A DNA stretch of 64,000 bases from an uncultured Porphyromonadaceae bacterium (lineage in GTDB: Bacteria > Bacteroidota > Bacteroidia > Bacteroidales > Muribaculaceae), in the NCBI GenBank assembly GCA_947175645.1, contig CAMWNP010000001.1, positions 148,801 through 212,800 of the forward strand, written 5' to 3'. The translations under genes and the position numbers were made by a program. The notes beneath the pieces are model-generated. The model was not told the DNA's origin. It ran no database searches and saw only the letters and a program-made list of their open reading frames with translations. This document shows positions 37,370 to 46,945 of the stretch, piece after piece. Within the stretch, counting starts at the first letter, position 1; each line of letters begins with the position of its first letter.

Positions 37370-38605
37370 ATGACATCAATAAAGGTAAAATTTCGATACT
37401 CCACCAAAGAAGACAGGGATGGGGTCATTTATTATCAGATTATTCACGAAAGACGGGTCCGTCAGATTACAACAAAATATAGATTAAGGAGTTATGAATG
37501 GAATGAAGCCCGGTCACAGGTTGTGATGACAGGAGATTTGATAAGAATGTCGTATCTGGAGAAAGTAAGCAAGAAAGTCAGGGAGGATATCGGCAGACTA
37601 ACAAGAATTGTAAACCGAATGCGTGCTTCAGATCATTCTTTCAGCGTAAATGATATTGTGGATGAATATGACAGATTCATGCGTGATTACTCTCTGTTCA
37701 ACTATATGGATAGAATCATAGAAAGGCTGAAATTGCAGGGTAGGTGGAGGACCTCCGAAACCTATCATGCGGCACGGGAAAGTTTTCGGAAATTTATTTC
37801 TCAAACATCCGAAATCAACAGAGCGGAACTTAATGACGGTATTACACTCGACTGTCTGGACTCAGAAATGTTGGAACGATATGAAACGTGGCATAAAAGC
37901 CGAGGTAACACTCCCAATACAATTTCATTTTACATGAGAATTCTCAGGGCTGTTTATAGAAGAGGGGTAGAGGAAAATGCTATAGATAACCGCAATCCCT
38001 TCAAGCATGTTTATACAGGAGTCTACAAAACAGTGAAGCGTGCCCTTCCCCTAAGTGTGATACGAAAAATTCGTTATCTTGATCTGTCGGATTCGCCTTC
38101 ACTGGATTTTGCAAGGGATATGTTTATAATGAGTTTTTATTTGCGTGGCATGAGTTTTATCGACATGGCATTTCTAAGAAAAACAGACTTGAAAAACGGT
38201 TATATAACCTACCGGCGCCGGAAAACAGGACAACAACTGATTATTAAATGGACAAAGGAAATGCAGCAGATAATGGATAAATATTCCTGCTCACAGGGAA
38301 AGTATCTTCTGCCAATCCTCAAATCATCAAATACCGATGAACGGATGGCATATCGAAATGCAGGATATAATATTAATCGGAATTTGAAAGAAGTAGCACG
38401 GAAAGCAGAAATCAATGTGGCACTTACAATGTATGTGGCCCGCCACAGTTGGGCTTCTGCCGCACATACAATCGGTATTCCATTAAATGTAATAAGCGAG
38501 GGAATGGGACACGACTCAGAACTGACTACAAGAATATACCTTGCAAGCCTTGACACTTCTGTCGTAGACAATGCCAACTACATCATTCTTAACAGCATAC
38601 GTTGA
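37370..38605 (+). CDS. tyrosine recombinase (phage-integrase family, Bacteroidota type)
   Basis: 411 residues from ATG at 37370. A TTG at 37349 is in frame but overlaps the promoter element. An arm-binding N-terminus (IKVKFRYSTKEDRDGVIYY) and a SAM-like core-binding domain (NTISFYMRILRAVYRRGVEE) precede the catalytic part. Arg is in FYLRGMSFIDMAFL, Lys in RRRKTGQ, the second Arg-His in YVARHSWASAA (Tyr in place of the usual first His of HxxRH), His in GMGHDSELTTR and the nucleophile Tyr in RIYLASL. It stands directly before a fimbrial operon, an arrangement common in Bacteroidales. No inverted repeats marking a switchable segment were found in the flanking gaps. Confidence 0.92.
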   Translation: MTSIKVKFRYSTKEDRDGVIYYQIIHERRVRQITTKYRLRSYEWNEARSQVVMTGDLIRMSYLEKVSKKVREDIGRLTRIVNRMRASDHSFSVNDIVDEYDRFMRDYSLFNYMDRIIERLKLQGRWRTSETYHAARESFRKFISQTSEINRAELNDGITLDCLDSEMLERYETWHKSRGNTPNTISFYMRILRAVYRRGVEENAIDNRNPFKHVYTGVYKTVKRALPLSVIRKIRYLDLSDSPSLDFARDMFIMSFYLRGMSFIDMAFLRKTDLKNGYITYRRRKTGQQLIIKWTKEMQQIMDKYSCSQGKYLLPILKSSNTDERMAYRNAGYNINRNLKEVARKAEINVALTMYVARHSWASAAHTIGIPLNVISEGMGHDSELTTRIYLASLDTSVVDNANYIILNSIR

Positions 38606-38697
38606 CAAAACTTCAGAACCAAAATCAAAAGAGAATTGTTATAATATTGTACTTCAGACGCATTACGTTATGCTTTCCCTGACAGTTCATCATTATT

Positions 38698-39954
38698 ATG
38701 AAAAACTCACTACTGTTAACCGTCTGTTTGATAACGGGATACCAGTTGGCTGTATCTCAAAATTACAAAGATTCCGTTATGGTGGAATTCCATCAATCCA
38801 AAACGGAGTATGATTCTGCATATATGCATAACGGCGAGCGGGTCAACAGTTTTTTTAGGCGGTTTACTCCTGAAGGAGAGAACGGTATCCGTTACTATCT
38901 AAAATCTGTGAATGTTACCGGAGGCGCCTCACCTGAGGGATCAGTCAGTTTTAATAGATATCTTTCTGAAAAAAGAGCCGATGAAATATTCTCGGTTATT
39001 GATGAAAAGGAATTGCTTCCTGACTCTCTTGTAAAGTTTATCTTTTTAGGCCGTGACTGGAACGGTCTGTATGGAGAAGTGGAGAAAGACATGAATGTGC
39101 CATATCGCGCCGAGGTGCTTTCATTTATTGAAAGCAATATTGGCAATGATGACGCAGGTGATCCGCTTAACGGACTGAAATCTTTGAGAGGAGGTGTGCC
39201 GTATGCATATATGTACAGAAATTTATTCCCAAGTCTGAGGAATTCAAGATTAGTTGTAGAATATGAAAGACTTCGTCCGGTCAATGTTACTATGGAAAAC
39301 GTAACGCTAATGTTTCCTTATCCGGATCCGTTAGTATGTCCCGATGTTGAATTCCGGTATCTGACAGGCAGTGTCAAGGAGTGCAAACCGTTCTATCTGG
39401 GACTTAAGACAAATCTGATTTCCGATTTATTGTTGATTCCACATGTCGGTGCAGACCTGTATGTGGGAAAGGGATGGTCAGTTACGGCAGACTGGATGTA
39501 CGGATGGTGGGACAAAGACAGAACTCATCACTATTGGCGAGCCTACGGAGGTACGGTTGGAACGCGAAAATGGCTTGGTAGAAAAGCGGCGGAAAAACCG
39601 CTGACCGGTCACCATATAGGAGTATATGCCGGCATAGTCACTTATGATTTTGAGTTTGGCGGACGCGGATATATGGGTGGCAAGCCTCACGGAACGCTAT
39701 GGGAACGCTGCAATTTTGTAGGAGGTGTGGAATATGGATATTCAATGCCTGTGGCACGCAGGTTGAATATTGATTTCACAATAGGAATAGGTTACCTTGG
39801 TGGACGCTATCTCGAGTATGTCCCTAAAGACGGTTTCTATATGTGGCAATCCACCCATCATCTCAACTGGTTTGGGCCAACGAAAGCGGAGGTTTCGCTT
39901 GTCTGGCTTATTGGATGTGATAACTATAACAGAAGGAAAGGAGGAAGATTATGA
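38698..39954 (+). CDS. DUF3575 outer-membrane protein with OmpA-like N-terminus
   Basis: 418 residues. The signal peptide MKNSLLLTVCLITGYQLAVS is followed by a periplasmic part (about 22-160) with an OmpA-like pattern: LKSVNVTGGASPEG, FNRYLSEKRADEIFSV and FLGRDWNGL. The C-terminal 200 residues are the DUF3575 domain, a predicted eight-stranded barrel (YLGLKTNLISDLLLIPHVGA, WSVTADWMYGWW, HHIGVYAGIVTYDFE). Such proteins accompany Mfa/FimA-type fimbriae in Bacteroidales and are thought to act in assembly at the outer membrane. The stop overlaps the next start by 4 bases. A ribosome site GGAGGAAG precedes that start. Confidence 0.85.
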   Translation: MKNSLLLTVCLITGYQLAVSQNYKDSVMVEFHQSKTEYDSAYMHNGERVNSFFRRFTPEGENGIRYYLKSVNVTGGASPEGSVSFNRYLSEKRADEIFSVIDEKELLPDSLVKFIFLGRDWNGLYGEVEKDMNVPYRAEVLSFIESNIGNDDAGDPLNGLKSLRGGVPYAYMYRNLFPSLRNSRLVVEYERLRPVNVTMENVTLMFPYPDPLVCPDVEFRYLTGSVKECKPFYLGLKTNLISDLLLIPHVGADLYVGKGWSVTADWMYGWWDKDRTHHYWRAYGGTVGTRKWLGRKAAEKPLTGHHIGVYAGIVTYDFEFGGRGYMGGKPHGTLWERCNFVGGVEYGYSMPVARRLNIDFTIGIGYLGGRYLEYVPKDGFYMWQSTHHLNWFGPTKAEVSLVWLIGCDNYNRRKGGRL

Positions 39955-40919
39955 AAATCAACGTAATGACAGGATATACAGCGATTGTGGCACTGGCATC
40001 CCTTGGAATTCTGACTTCCTGCAGACATAAGGATCTTTATATGGAAGAGTCCATGACTTCAAAACTAACCGTTGTGTTTGACTGGCGTAACGCGCCTGAT
40101 GCAAATCCTTCATCAATGGCTCTGTATCTTTATGAAAAGGACGGTCATTCTCCAATGCGATACATTTTTAATAACCGTGAGGGTGGGGAAATAAAGGCTC
40201 CTTTCGGAACACGCCACGCTCTTTACATGAACGCTGACAATACGGATTGGATACACATTAGAGGACATGAGAATGTAGAAACTATGGAATTGTTCACATC
40301 CGATGCCGAAGCACTTGAATCACAAGGATTAAATACGGCTGCCATTCCCCGGGCAAGAGAGGCAGAATCTGAGCGGATGGTCAAAACTCCCGGAATGATA
40401 TGGGGAAGCAGAACCAATGATATCCAGATAATTCCTCATGATGGTGAACAGAAAATCACGTTATATCCGAAAGAGGCCGTATGCCACTACATTGTTGATA
40501 TATATGATGTGGAAAATATAGATGGTGTAAAATCAGCCTCGGTTGATGCCACTCTTTCAGGTATGGCGGAAGCCTATTCATTAAGTCAGGAATCATCCAC
40601 AGATACCCCCGTAACCATGACATTGAACCTTACGGCAATTCCTTCTGAATCCTGTCTGCACAGTGAGTTCCTGACTTTCGGTGACTGTTGTACAACCTCA
40701 CGCAGCCATTTGCTCACAGTCTACATGATATTGACAGACGGTTCAAAATGGTGGCACTCGTTTGATGTGACAGATCAGGTTGACGATGCACCGGACCCCA
40801 CTCATGTTCATATAATAATAAAAGGACTACCGTTACCTGAACCCCCGTCAACAGGAGGTTCGGACGTAAGTGCGGATGTCAACGAATGGCAACCAATAAA
40901 TATTGATTTAAAAATGTGA
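39951..40919 (+). CDS. DUF5119 / FimB-Mfa2-like fimbrial anchor lipoprotein
   Basis: 322 residues. A lipoprotein signal ends in ILTSC (Cys24). The mature N-terminus has the DUF5119 signature: LTVVFDWRNAPDANPSSMAL, LYLYEKDG and YMNADNTDW. A second beta domain follows from about residue 165 (TLYPKEAVCHYIVDIYDVEN). The family is related to FimB/Mfa2, which anchor fimbriae and control their length. Position between the DUF3575 gene and the fimbrillin supports that role here. Confidence 0.82.
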   Translation: MKINVMTGYTAIVALASLGILTSCRHKDLYMEESMTSKLTVVFDWRNAPDANPSSMALYLYEKDGHSPMRYIFNNREGGEIKAPFGTRHALYMNADNTDWIHIRGHENVETMELFTSDAEALESQGLNTAAIPRAREAESERMVKTPGMIWGSRTNDIQIIPHDGEQKITLYPKEAVCHYIVDIYDVENIDGVKSASVDATLSGMAEAYSLSQESSTDTPVTMTLNLTAIPSESCLHSEFLTFGDCCTTSRSHLLTVYMILTDGSKWWHSFDVTDQVDDAPDPTHVHIIIKGLPLPEPPSTGGSDVSADVNEWQPINIDLKM

Positions 40920-40992
40920 TTTTTATTGAACATTTGTTTTACTAAACATGTTGTATATTACAAATACCGATAACAATTTAACACACACTAAT

Positions 40993-42090
40993 ATGAAAAA
41001 CGCACAGTTATTTCTCATCGCTTTATCAGCACTGACGCTTGCATCCTGTGCTTACGACGAGCCGGAAAGTATCCGAACAAAATCAGATGAAGCAATTTCA
41101 TTCCGTTCAGGAATGGCTTCACGCGCTACGGAAACCACAAACGCCAACCTGAAATCAATGTATGTGACCGCATTCACCGGTACCACACCTTATTTTGAAA
41201 ACGCTAACTTTGTCAAAGGCTCAGACTCGTTCTTCACCTCGACCTCAAAATATTCGTGGCTTGAGGATAACGAAGAAATAGATTTCTTTGCTTACGCACC
41301 CTCTCAGGATGAAATCGGCGCAGATATAACACCGCTTACTGACAAGGCAGGTGTAAAACTTGAGAATTTCGCTGTTGCTGAAAACATAGCAGATCAGGTT
41401 GATTTTATTACTGCGAATGCTTCAGGTACACGCAAAACTAATGAAACTACCGGTGTTGAACTGACATTCGACCATAGACTTTCGCAGATTGAAATTCAGG
41501 CTAAGTCAGAAAATCCTGACTATACATTTAAAGTAACAGGTGTGAGAATCGGTCGTGCCGAATATATGGGATCATTCGATTTCACTACCAATCAGTGGAC
41601 TCTTGATGACTGGCATGATACCGCGGTTTATACTTCCTCCTGTGATGAGGTGACACTTTCAGGAACTCCTCAGTCTATTATGGGTGAATCCGGTAATGCT
41701 ATGCTACTTCCTCAGACACTGACCCCTTGGAGTCCGGTAAATGATCCTGATAACGTTGCACGTGAGGCTTATCTCAGTGTACTTGTAAGAATAACCCGCA
41801 CAGACAATGGTTATGTGATTTATCCTTATCCTAACGACAAGATAAAAGATGCCGATGGTAATCCTCGCCAGTATGCCTGGGCTTCAATACCTCTGTCAGG
41901 AACATGGGAACAGGGAAAGAAATATATCTACACTCTTGACTTTACAGAAGGTGCAGGAAACATAGATCCCGATGATCCTAATCCAGGTAATCCTGTTATA
42001 GGTGGTGATATCAAATTCAAGGTCGATATTAATCAGTGGGTTGATGCAGACAGTTCTATTCCTATGACTCCTGTTGTAAAAACGAATTAA
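40993..42090 (+). CDS. fimbrillin-family lipoprotein (Mfa1/FimA-like structural subunit)
   Basis: 365 residues from ATG at 40993. An ATG 45 bases upstream is in frame but would put 15 polar residues before the signal sequence. The signal KNAQLFLIALSALTLASC ends in a lipobox Cys. Mature motifs fit the fimbrillin family (Mfa_like_1): the region after the Cys with SRATET, KYSWLEDNEEIDFFAYAP, GVELTFDHRLSQIEIQ and the end FKVDINQWVDADSS. Type V pilins of this kind are exported as lipoproteins and polymerise after proteolytic trimming by donor-strand exchange. It is the last gene of the operon and has a strong terminator. Confidence 0.85.
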   Translation: MKNAQLFLIALSALTLASCAYDEPESIRTKSDEAISFRSGMASRATETTNANLKSMYVTAFTGTTPYFENANFVKGSDSFFTSTSKYSWLEDNEEIDFFAYAPSQDEIGADITPLTDKAGVKLENFAVAENIADQVDFITANASGTRKTNETTGVELTFDHRLSQIEIQAKSENPDYTFKVTGVRIGRAEYMGSFDFTTNQWTLDDWHDTAVYTSSCDEVTLSGTPQSIMGESGNAMLLPQTLTPWSPVNDPDNVAREAYLSVLVRITRTDNGYVIYPYPNDKIKDADGNPRQYAWASIPLSGTWEQGKKYIYTLDFTEGAGNIDPDDPNPGNPVIGGDIKFKVDINQWVDADSSIPMTPVVKTN

Positions 42091-42114
42091 TGAATATTAT
42101 AATAATCAGATAAG

Positions 42115-42153
42115 AAAAGGCTGCGACTCAAAAAAACATGGTCGCAGCCTTTT
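42115..42153. terminator. bidirectional terminator
   Basis: AAAAGGCTGCGAC and its perfect 13-base complement with a 13-base loop and T runs on both exits. It separates the fimbrial operon from the convergent metallophosphatase gene. Confidence 0.85.
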
Positions 42154-42170
42154 CTATTTTAGTGCGGTAA

Positions 42171-44000
42171 TTATTTCTTCTTTATGTGGAAGATGGTACC
42201 TTCAATCAAGGATATAAAAACATCGCCGGTTGCCGGATCAATGTCTATTCCATTTACTTCGGAAACTCCTACCGGGATAGTCCAGAGGTGTTCAAGCGAG
42301 GCTGCGTCAACCGCAGCGATCTTACCGCTTCTGGAGCCGGCATAAATAATACCGTCTGATTCAGCCACGATGCATGGCGCATGTTCATATCCAAGTTTCA
42401 GATCCACACATGCAATTTCATTAAAATCAGGGGAGGTCAGATCCACTATTACAAGTTCTCCGTCCATGGTTTTCGCATAGGCACGTGTGTTGTCGGCATT
42501 GTGTCCCAGGCTTTCACGATACTTATGATTGTTTACTCGCCAGATTGTTTCGCCGGTATTCCTGTCAATTGCAGTCATGTAGCGGTCAGGTGCAACAGTA
42601 ATGACTTTTGTGTCTGTAACAACCGGAACGACGTTGCCCGGACCAAGCATATTCGCGGTCTTTCCATTGCTCCATTTCCAATTAAGTTTACCTGAGTCGG
42701 CATCAACGCTGCGGAGAAAGGTGTCCCATGCTCCGAAAAAAAGATCATCGCCATCAACTACCGGTGCTGCCTGACAGTAGTTTCCGAGTGAATCCATTCT
42801 CCACATCAGTGTGTCAGCCTGCATATCCCATTTCTCGAATTTCTTATATCCACCTTGATAGAGTTTACCGTCAATAGCAAGACCATCGGCCACATAAGCA
42901 CCGGAAGAAGGTATTGTTTTTAGAATAGAGCCGTCCTTAGTATCCATGATAAACATAGCGTGTACCCCTCCCGGCATATAAACTTTAGAGTTATATGACT
43001 GTGGGCGTGAGAAAAGAGAAGCACCGGTTGGGGTTGCCCACTTCAAATCTCCTGTTTTCTTATCTATCGCTTTTGCATATCCCAGTGAGTTGCCGAAATA
43101 TATGTTGTTGTCATCAATCCCAAGGCGTGTAAAGATTGATGCTGAGTCAGTCCAAAGTTTTTCTATAACAAAACCTTCAGGTACAGAAAAGGATTGGAGT
43201 TCTTCAGCAACAAAAGGTTTATTTTCTGTTTTAACGGGGAATGAGGCTTTTTGTTCGGCATCGTTACCAAGAGGTTTACTGTAGATAAAAATACTGTCAT
43301 TGTCAACATCCACTATTGAATAGCCATATTCGTTGTTTCCACGGTCAAGAGCCGCCAACATCATTCCCTGAATATCACCGGCAGGGTAGGGAATGTATTT
43401 GTGGTAGTGGCCATTAAGATGGATAATGGTTGGATATTGTTCAAGGATTTTAATGTAATCGGAGTAGTTGTCAAGATCATCCTTGCGAAGAGGATAGTGA
43501 TTTACAGAAACCACTCGTTTCCCATCCTTAACCATTCGGTCGAGAGTAGCCTTCAACCAATGTAAATCCTCCTGTTTGACGTGACCGTCACCCATTTTCA
43601 TGAAAGGTCCGCAGTTACATCCTATAACAACCAGGTCATTGACTTCTGTCACGAAGCGATCATTTCCCCATAGATCTATAAACGTTTTGGTAGCACTCTG
43701 ACTCCAGTTGTTTTCATGGTTGCCGGGGATATAGAATGAAGGGAGTGTTATGTTATCCAGTATTCCTTTAACATTTGTCAGTTGTTCGTCCGATCCTTCG
43801 TTTGTAAGATCACCAAGAATAAGAACGGCATCAGCCTTGGAATTATTGATTTCTTCAACGGCCTCTTTAAGTTTTGATTCGTTTGGATTTCCCGGAGTTA
43901 CGTGAACGTCAGTAAGAATAAAAAAACGTGTAGGGTTCGCTATCAGAGCAAATGGAAACAATAGCGATAGAACTAAAAGTTGCAAGAAACGTAGTTTCAT
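42171..44000 (-). CDS. secreted metallophosphatase with PQQ-type beta-propeller
   Basis: 609 residues. The signal peptide (LLVLSLLFPFALIA) is followed by a calcineurin-like phosphoesterase domain (about 24-240) with all metal motifs: TDVHVTP, LILGDLTNEG, IPGNHENN, SVNHYP and NGHYHKY. Residues 300-609 form repeated PQQ-type blades (AKAIDKKTGDLKWATPTG, MTAIDRNTGETIWRVNNH, AAVDAASLEHLWTIPVG). The enzyme acts outside the cytoplasm, and its substrate (phosphodiester or phosphomonoester) is unknown. The combination of phosphatase and propeller in one chain recurs in Bacteroidota. It stands alone. Confidence 0.88.
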   Translation of the reverse strand: MKLRFLQLLVLSLLFPFALIANPTRFFILTDVHVTPGNPNESKLKEAVEEINNSKADAVLILGDLTNEGSDEQLTNVKGILDNITLPSFYIPGNHENNWSQSATKTFIDLWGNDRFVTEVNDLVVIGCNCGPFMKMGDGHVKQEDLHWLKATLDRMVKDGKRVVSVNHYPLRKDDLDNYSDYIKILEQYPTIIHLNGHYHKYIPYPAGDIQGMMLAALDRGNNEYGYSIVDVDNDSIFIYSKPLGNDAEQKASFPVKTENKPFVAEELQSFSVPEGFVIEKLWTDSASIFTRLGIDDNNIYFGNSLGYAKAIDKKTGDLKWATPTGASLFSRPQSYNSKVYMPGGVHAMFIMDTKDGSILKTIPSSGAYVADGLAIDGKLYQGGYKKFEKWDMQADTLMWRMDSLGNYCQAAPVVDGDDLFFGAWDTFLRSVDADSGKLNWKWSNGKTANMLGPGNVVPVVTDTKVITVAPDRYMTAIDRNTGETIWRVNNHKYRESLGHNADNTRAYAKTMDGELVIVDLTSPDFNEIACVDLKLGYEHAPCIVAESDGIIYAGSRSGKIAAVDAASLEHLWTIPVGVSEVNGIDIDPATGDVFISLIEGTIFHIKKK

Positions 44001-44123
44001 TAATATATTATTTAAGGGTTAGAAATTGTGACAATTATATCAGGTATATTTAGAATTGGTATTACATGACAAATCAGGTACTTATCAAAAGAAAAATCAC
44101 CTGGATACCCGGACAAACAACAA

Positions 44124-44156
44124 GAGGCTGTGCCTAAGCATTATGGACACAGCCTC
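44124..44156 (-). terminator. terminator of prs
   Basis: GAGGCTGTG (44124-44132) and CACAGCCTC (44148-44156) around a 15-base loop, 29 bases past the prs stop. The T run is weak on the minus side. Confidence 0.6.
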
Positions 44157-44184
44157 ATTGTCAAAGTCTTGATTTAGGGTTGAA

Positions 44185-45117
44185 TCAGATAAGATATTGT
44201 GATGAAATTGATTCGTTTTCATGCACGCGACGGATGGTATCCGCAAACAGGCGCGCTACGGAAAGTATGGTAGCCTTCTTGCAATCCTTGTTAAAAGGTA
44301 TGCTGTTTGTGAAAATCATTTCGGTCATGCCGCAGTTGTCAATACGTTCGGAAGCGGGGTCGCTCATAATAGCGTGTGAGCAAAGTGCACGTACGGATTT
44401 GGCACCATTAGCAATCATTAGGTCGGCAGCCTTTGTGATAGTTCCGGCAGTGTCAACCATGTCATCAATAAGGATAACGTTTTTATCTTTCACATCACCG
44501 ATAACAGTCATTGTTGCCACAACATTTGCTTTGGCGCGTTGTTTATGACACAGAACCAGAGGAACGTTGAAATATTTAGCATAACTGTTAGCGCGTTTTG
44601 CACCTCCAACATCAGGAGTTGCAATTACCATATCTTCGAGATTGAGAGATTTAATATAAGGAATGAAAACTGAAGATCCATAGAGGTGGTCAACCGGAAC
44701 ATTGAAGAAACCCTGGATCTGATCAGCATGGAGGTCCATTGTAATCACACGGTCAACGCCCGCGGTACTGAGCAAGTCAGCCACAAGTTTTGCAGCGATT
44801 GATACACGAGGTTTGTCCTTACGGTCCTGGCGAGCCCATCCGAAATAAGGCATTACTGCGACAATAGATTTTGCAGAGGCGCGTTTTGCCGCGTCAATCA
44901 TCAGGAGGAGTTCCATCAGATTGTCAGTGTTGGGGAATGTTGACTGAACGAGGTAAACTTCACACCCACGGATCGATTCTTCAAATGATACTTCAAATTC
45001 GCCGTCGGCGAAGTGCTGAATGTTCATTTTGCCTAATTCAACTCCGAGGTCTTTGCAAATTTCCTCAGCCATGTAGCGCGATTTCGTGCCGGAAAAAATC
45101 TTGAAAGGAGGTAACAT
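44185..45117 (-). CDS. prs: ribose-phosphate pyrophosphokinase (PRPP synthetase)
   Basis: 310 residues, the usual length. Class I signatures: FADGEFEVSFEESIRG near the N-terminus, FGWARQDRKDKPRVSIAAK (flexible loop with ATP contacts), the divalent-cation site MDLHADQIQGFF and the PRPP-binding loop VILIDDMVDTAGTI. It makes PRPP from ribose-5-phosphate and ATP for nucleotide, histidine and tryptophan synthesis. Single gene; a TAACTTTG element lies upstream. Confidence 0.97.
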   Translation of the reverse strand: MLPPFKIFSGTKSRYMAEEICKDLGVELGKMNIQHFADGEFEVSFEESIRGCEVYLVQSTFPNTDNLMELLLMIDAAKRASAKSIVAVMPYFGWARQDRKDKPRVSIAAKLVADLLSTAGVDRVITMDLHADQIQGFFNVPVDHLYGSSVFIPYIKSLNLEDMVIATPDVGGAKRANSYAKYFNVPLVLCHKQRAKANVVATMTVIGDVKDKNVILIDDMVDTAGTITKAADLMIANGAKSVRALCSHAIMSDPASERIDNCGMTEMIFTNSIPFNKDCKKATILSVARLFADTIRRVHENESISSQYLI

Positions 45118-45184
45118 ATAAAAAATATGAGGTTATAAGTATGTTCTGAAAATGATATAACGGAGAGCCTTCAAAAATTTTTTG

Positions 45185-45192
45185 CAAAGTTA
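45185..45192 (-). promoter_or_regulatory. -7 element of prs
   Basis: TAACTTTG on the minus strand, about 70 bases before the prs ATG. No TTG is found at the -33 distance. Confidence 0.45.
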
Positions 45193-45198
45193 GTTATT

Positions 45199-46926
45199 TT
45201 AACTGTTTTTTTGGTGTTTTCCGGAAGATTTTTTTCTGCCGGTTTTAATTGCCTGATGCTCAATTTTCCAAATTACGGCGTTATGCGGTGCAATAAACGT
45301 GTCGAAAGGAACCATGTCAGAAAGTATTTTACCGGATTTTTCTCCTGAAAGCAATTCTGTTGCCTCTACTGTTCCGCGCGGTATCCCAAGCATGTTAAAT
45401 GCGTCTGAAGGGATGTTGATTCTTAAGTCAGCGGTGTTGTGGCTGAAGTTCACTGCAATGAGAAGAGTGACATCATTATATGACCGCAGATAAACGAAGT
45501 GACGGTGAGGATTAAGCGAAGGGTTCTGGTAGTTGACATACATCAGATCAAAGAACGCCCCTTCACTGATAGCCTTTTCTTCATTGCAAAGATTGAGTAT
45601 ACGGGAATACAGGTCACGTAACCACCGTTCCCGAGCCGTCAGTTTCTTGACTCCCGGCTCTCCGTCATTCAGCCAACGGCGCAGTGTTGGTATGCTCCAG
45701 TAATCAAAGATAGTAGTACGACCGTCATGACCACTGAAACCTTCAGCATCCAACGCGGGTTCGCCCAGTTCCTGACCGGCATAAATCATCATCGGACCTG
45801 TTGACATTGTTGCGCTGACAACTAATGAAGGAATTACAAGAGCAGGGTCTCCGGCATATTGTTCCGAAGCGAATCGTTGTTCATCGTGATTTTCAAGGAA
45901 GTTAAGCATCTTCGGACCAATACCTTCCACGGTCTGCCAGCAACTTGTCAGTTGGGCGGCTGAATAATTTGAGCATTGTATTCCCCGAAGCGTATCGTAG
46001 AGATTTACCTTGTCATAAAGATAGTCGAAATGACCACGGGAAAGGAAGTCCCGGTAAAGTGATATGTCATAAATCTCAGCGATGAATATGATATCGGGAT
46101 AATGCTGTTTCACCTGAGGAATAGCCCATTCCCAGAATTCCAGCGGAACCATGAAAACCATGTCACAGCGGAATCCATCAATCCCTTTGGATGCCCAGTA
46201 GCGGAGGATGTGAAGCATTTTCATCCATGTTGATGGAATCGGGTCGAAATGTCGGGAGTTATCACCGTAATCAACGCCATAGTTAAGTTTGACGGTTTCA
46301 TACCAGTCGTTTCTCCCCGGGAACGCTGAAAAACAGTCGTTACCGGATGCTTTGGCAGGAAATTCAATATAAGCGTTATCACCATCTCCAAGATCTATAG
46401 ACGGGGCGAATAACTGCCTTGTGATATAATAGAAATTGTTTTGGGAATCAAAGAATTTAGTGGAATCATCATTAACTCCAAAATCTTCAATACCAACTGG
46501 TTTCGCATCAGATTCATATCTGCGGGCAACATGGTTGGGCACGAAGTCAATGATAACTTTCATTCCTGCTTTATGGGTACGCTTGACCAGATTTTCAAAC
46601 TCCTTCATTCTGTCAGGGACAGATTGGGCTATATCAGGGTCTATGTCGTAGTAATCACTTATGGCATAAGGTGAGCCTGCTTTTCCTTTAACTATTGAAG
46701 GGTTATCCGGCGTAATTCCATATTTGGAGTAGTCGGTTGCATGGGCATGTTCAATTACTCCGGTATACCAAATATGTGTTATTCCCAATTTCTTTATCTC
46801 ATTCAAAACTTTGGGAGTGAAATCATTCATCTTCCCGGATCCGTTGACTGTAATGTCGCCGTCAGGGATGCACGTTTCACATTTATTTAACAGTCGGGGG
46901 AGGATCTGGTATATGATAGGTTTCAT
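45199..46926 (-). CDS. cytoplasmic alpha-amylase family (GH13) enzyme
   Basis: 575 residues without a signal peptide. A TIM barrel with the GH13 conserved regions: VIIDFVPNHV (region I), GIDGFRCDMVF (nucleophile Asp), IIFIAEIYD (acid Glu) and FLENHDEQR (third Asp). A C-terminal beta domain (from about 480) and a basic tail TGRKKSSGKHQKN follow. It should act on alpha-1,4-glucans inside the cell, for example glycogen or imported maltodextrin. The exact specificity cannot be told. It starts 19 bases after the patatin gene stop and is probably co-transcribed with it. Confidence 0.92.
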   Translation of the reverse strand: MKPIIYQILPRLLNKCETCIPDGDITVNGSGKMNDFTPKVLNEIKKLGITHIWYTGVIEHAHATDYSKYGITPDNPSIVKGKAGSPYAISDYYDIDPDIAQSVPDRMKEFENLVKRTHKAGMKVIIDFVPNHVARRYESDAKPVGIEDFGVNDDSTKFFDSQNNFYYITRQLFAPSIDLGDGDNAYIEFPAKASGNDCFSAFPGRNDWYETVKLNYGVDYGDNSRHFDPIPSTWMKMLHILRYWASKGIDGFRCDMVFMVPLEFWEWAIPQVKQHYPDIIFIAEIYDISLYRDFLSRGHFDYLYDKVNLYDTLRGIQCSNYSAAQLTSCWQTVEGIGPKMLNFLENHDEQRFASEQYAGDPALVIPSLVVSATMSTGPMMIYAGQELGEPALDAEGFSGHDGRTTIFDYWSIPTLRRWLNDGEPGVKKLTARERWLRDLYSRILNLCNEEKAISEGAFFDLMYVNYQNPSLNPHRHFVYLRSYNDVTLLIAVNFSHNTADLRINIPSDAFNMLGIPRGTVEATELLSGEKSGKILSDMVPFDTFIAPHNAVIWKIEHQAIKTGRKKSSGKHQKNS

Positions 46927-46945
46927 AGAGATATGGGAAAGTGGT

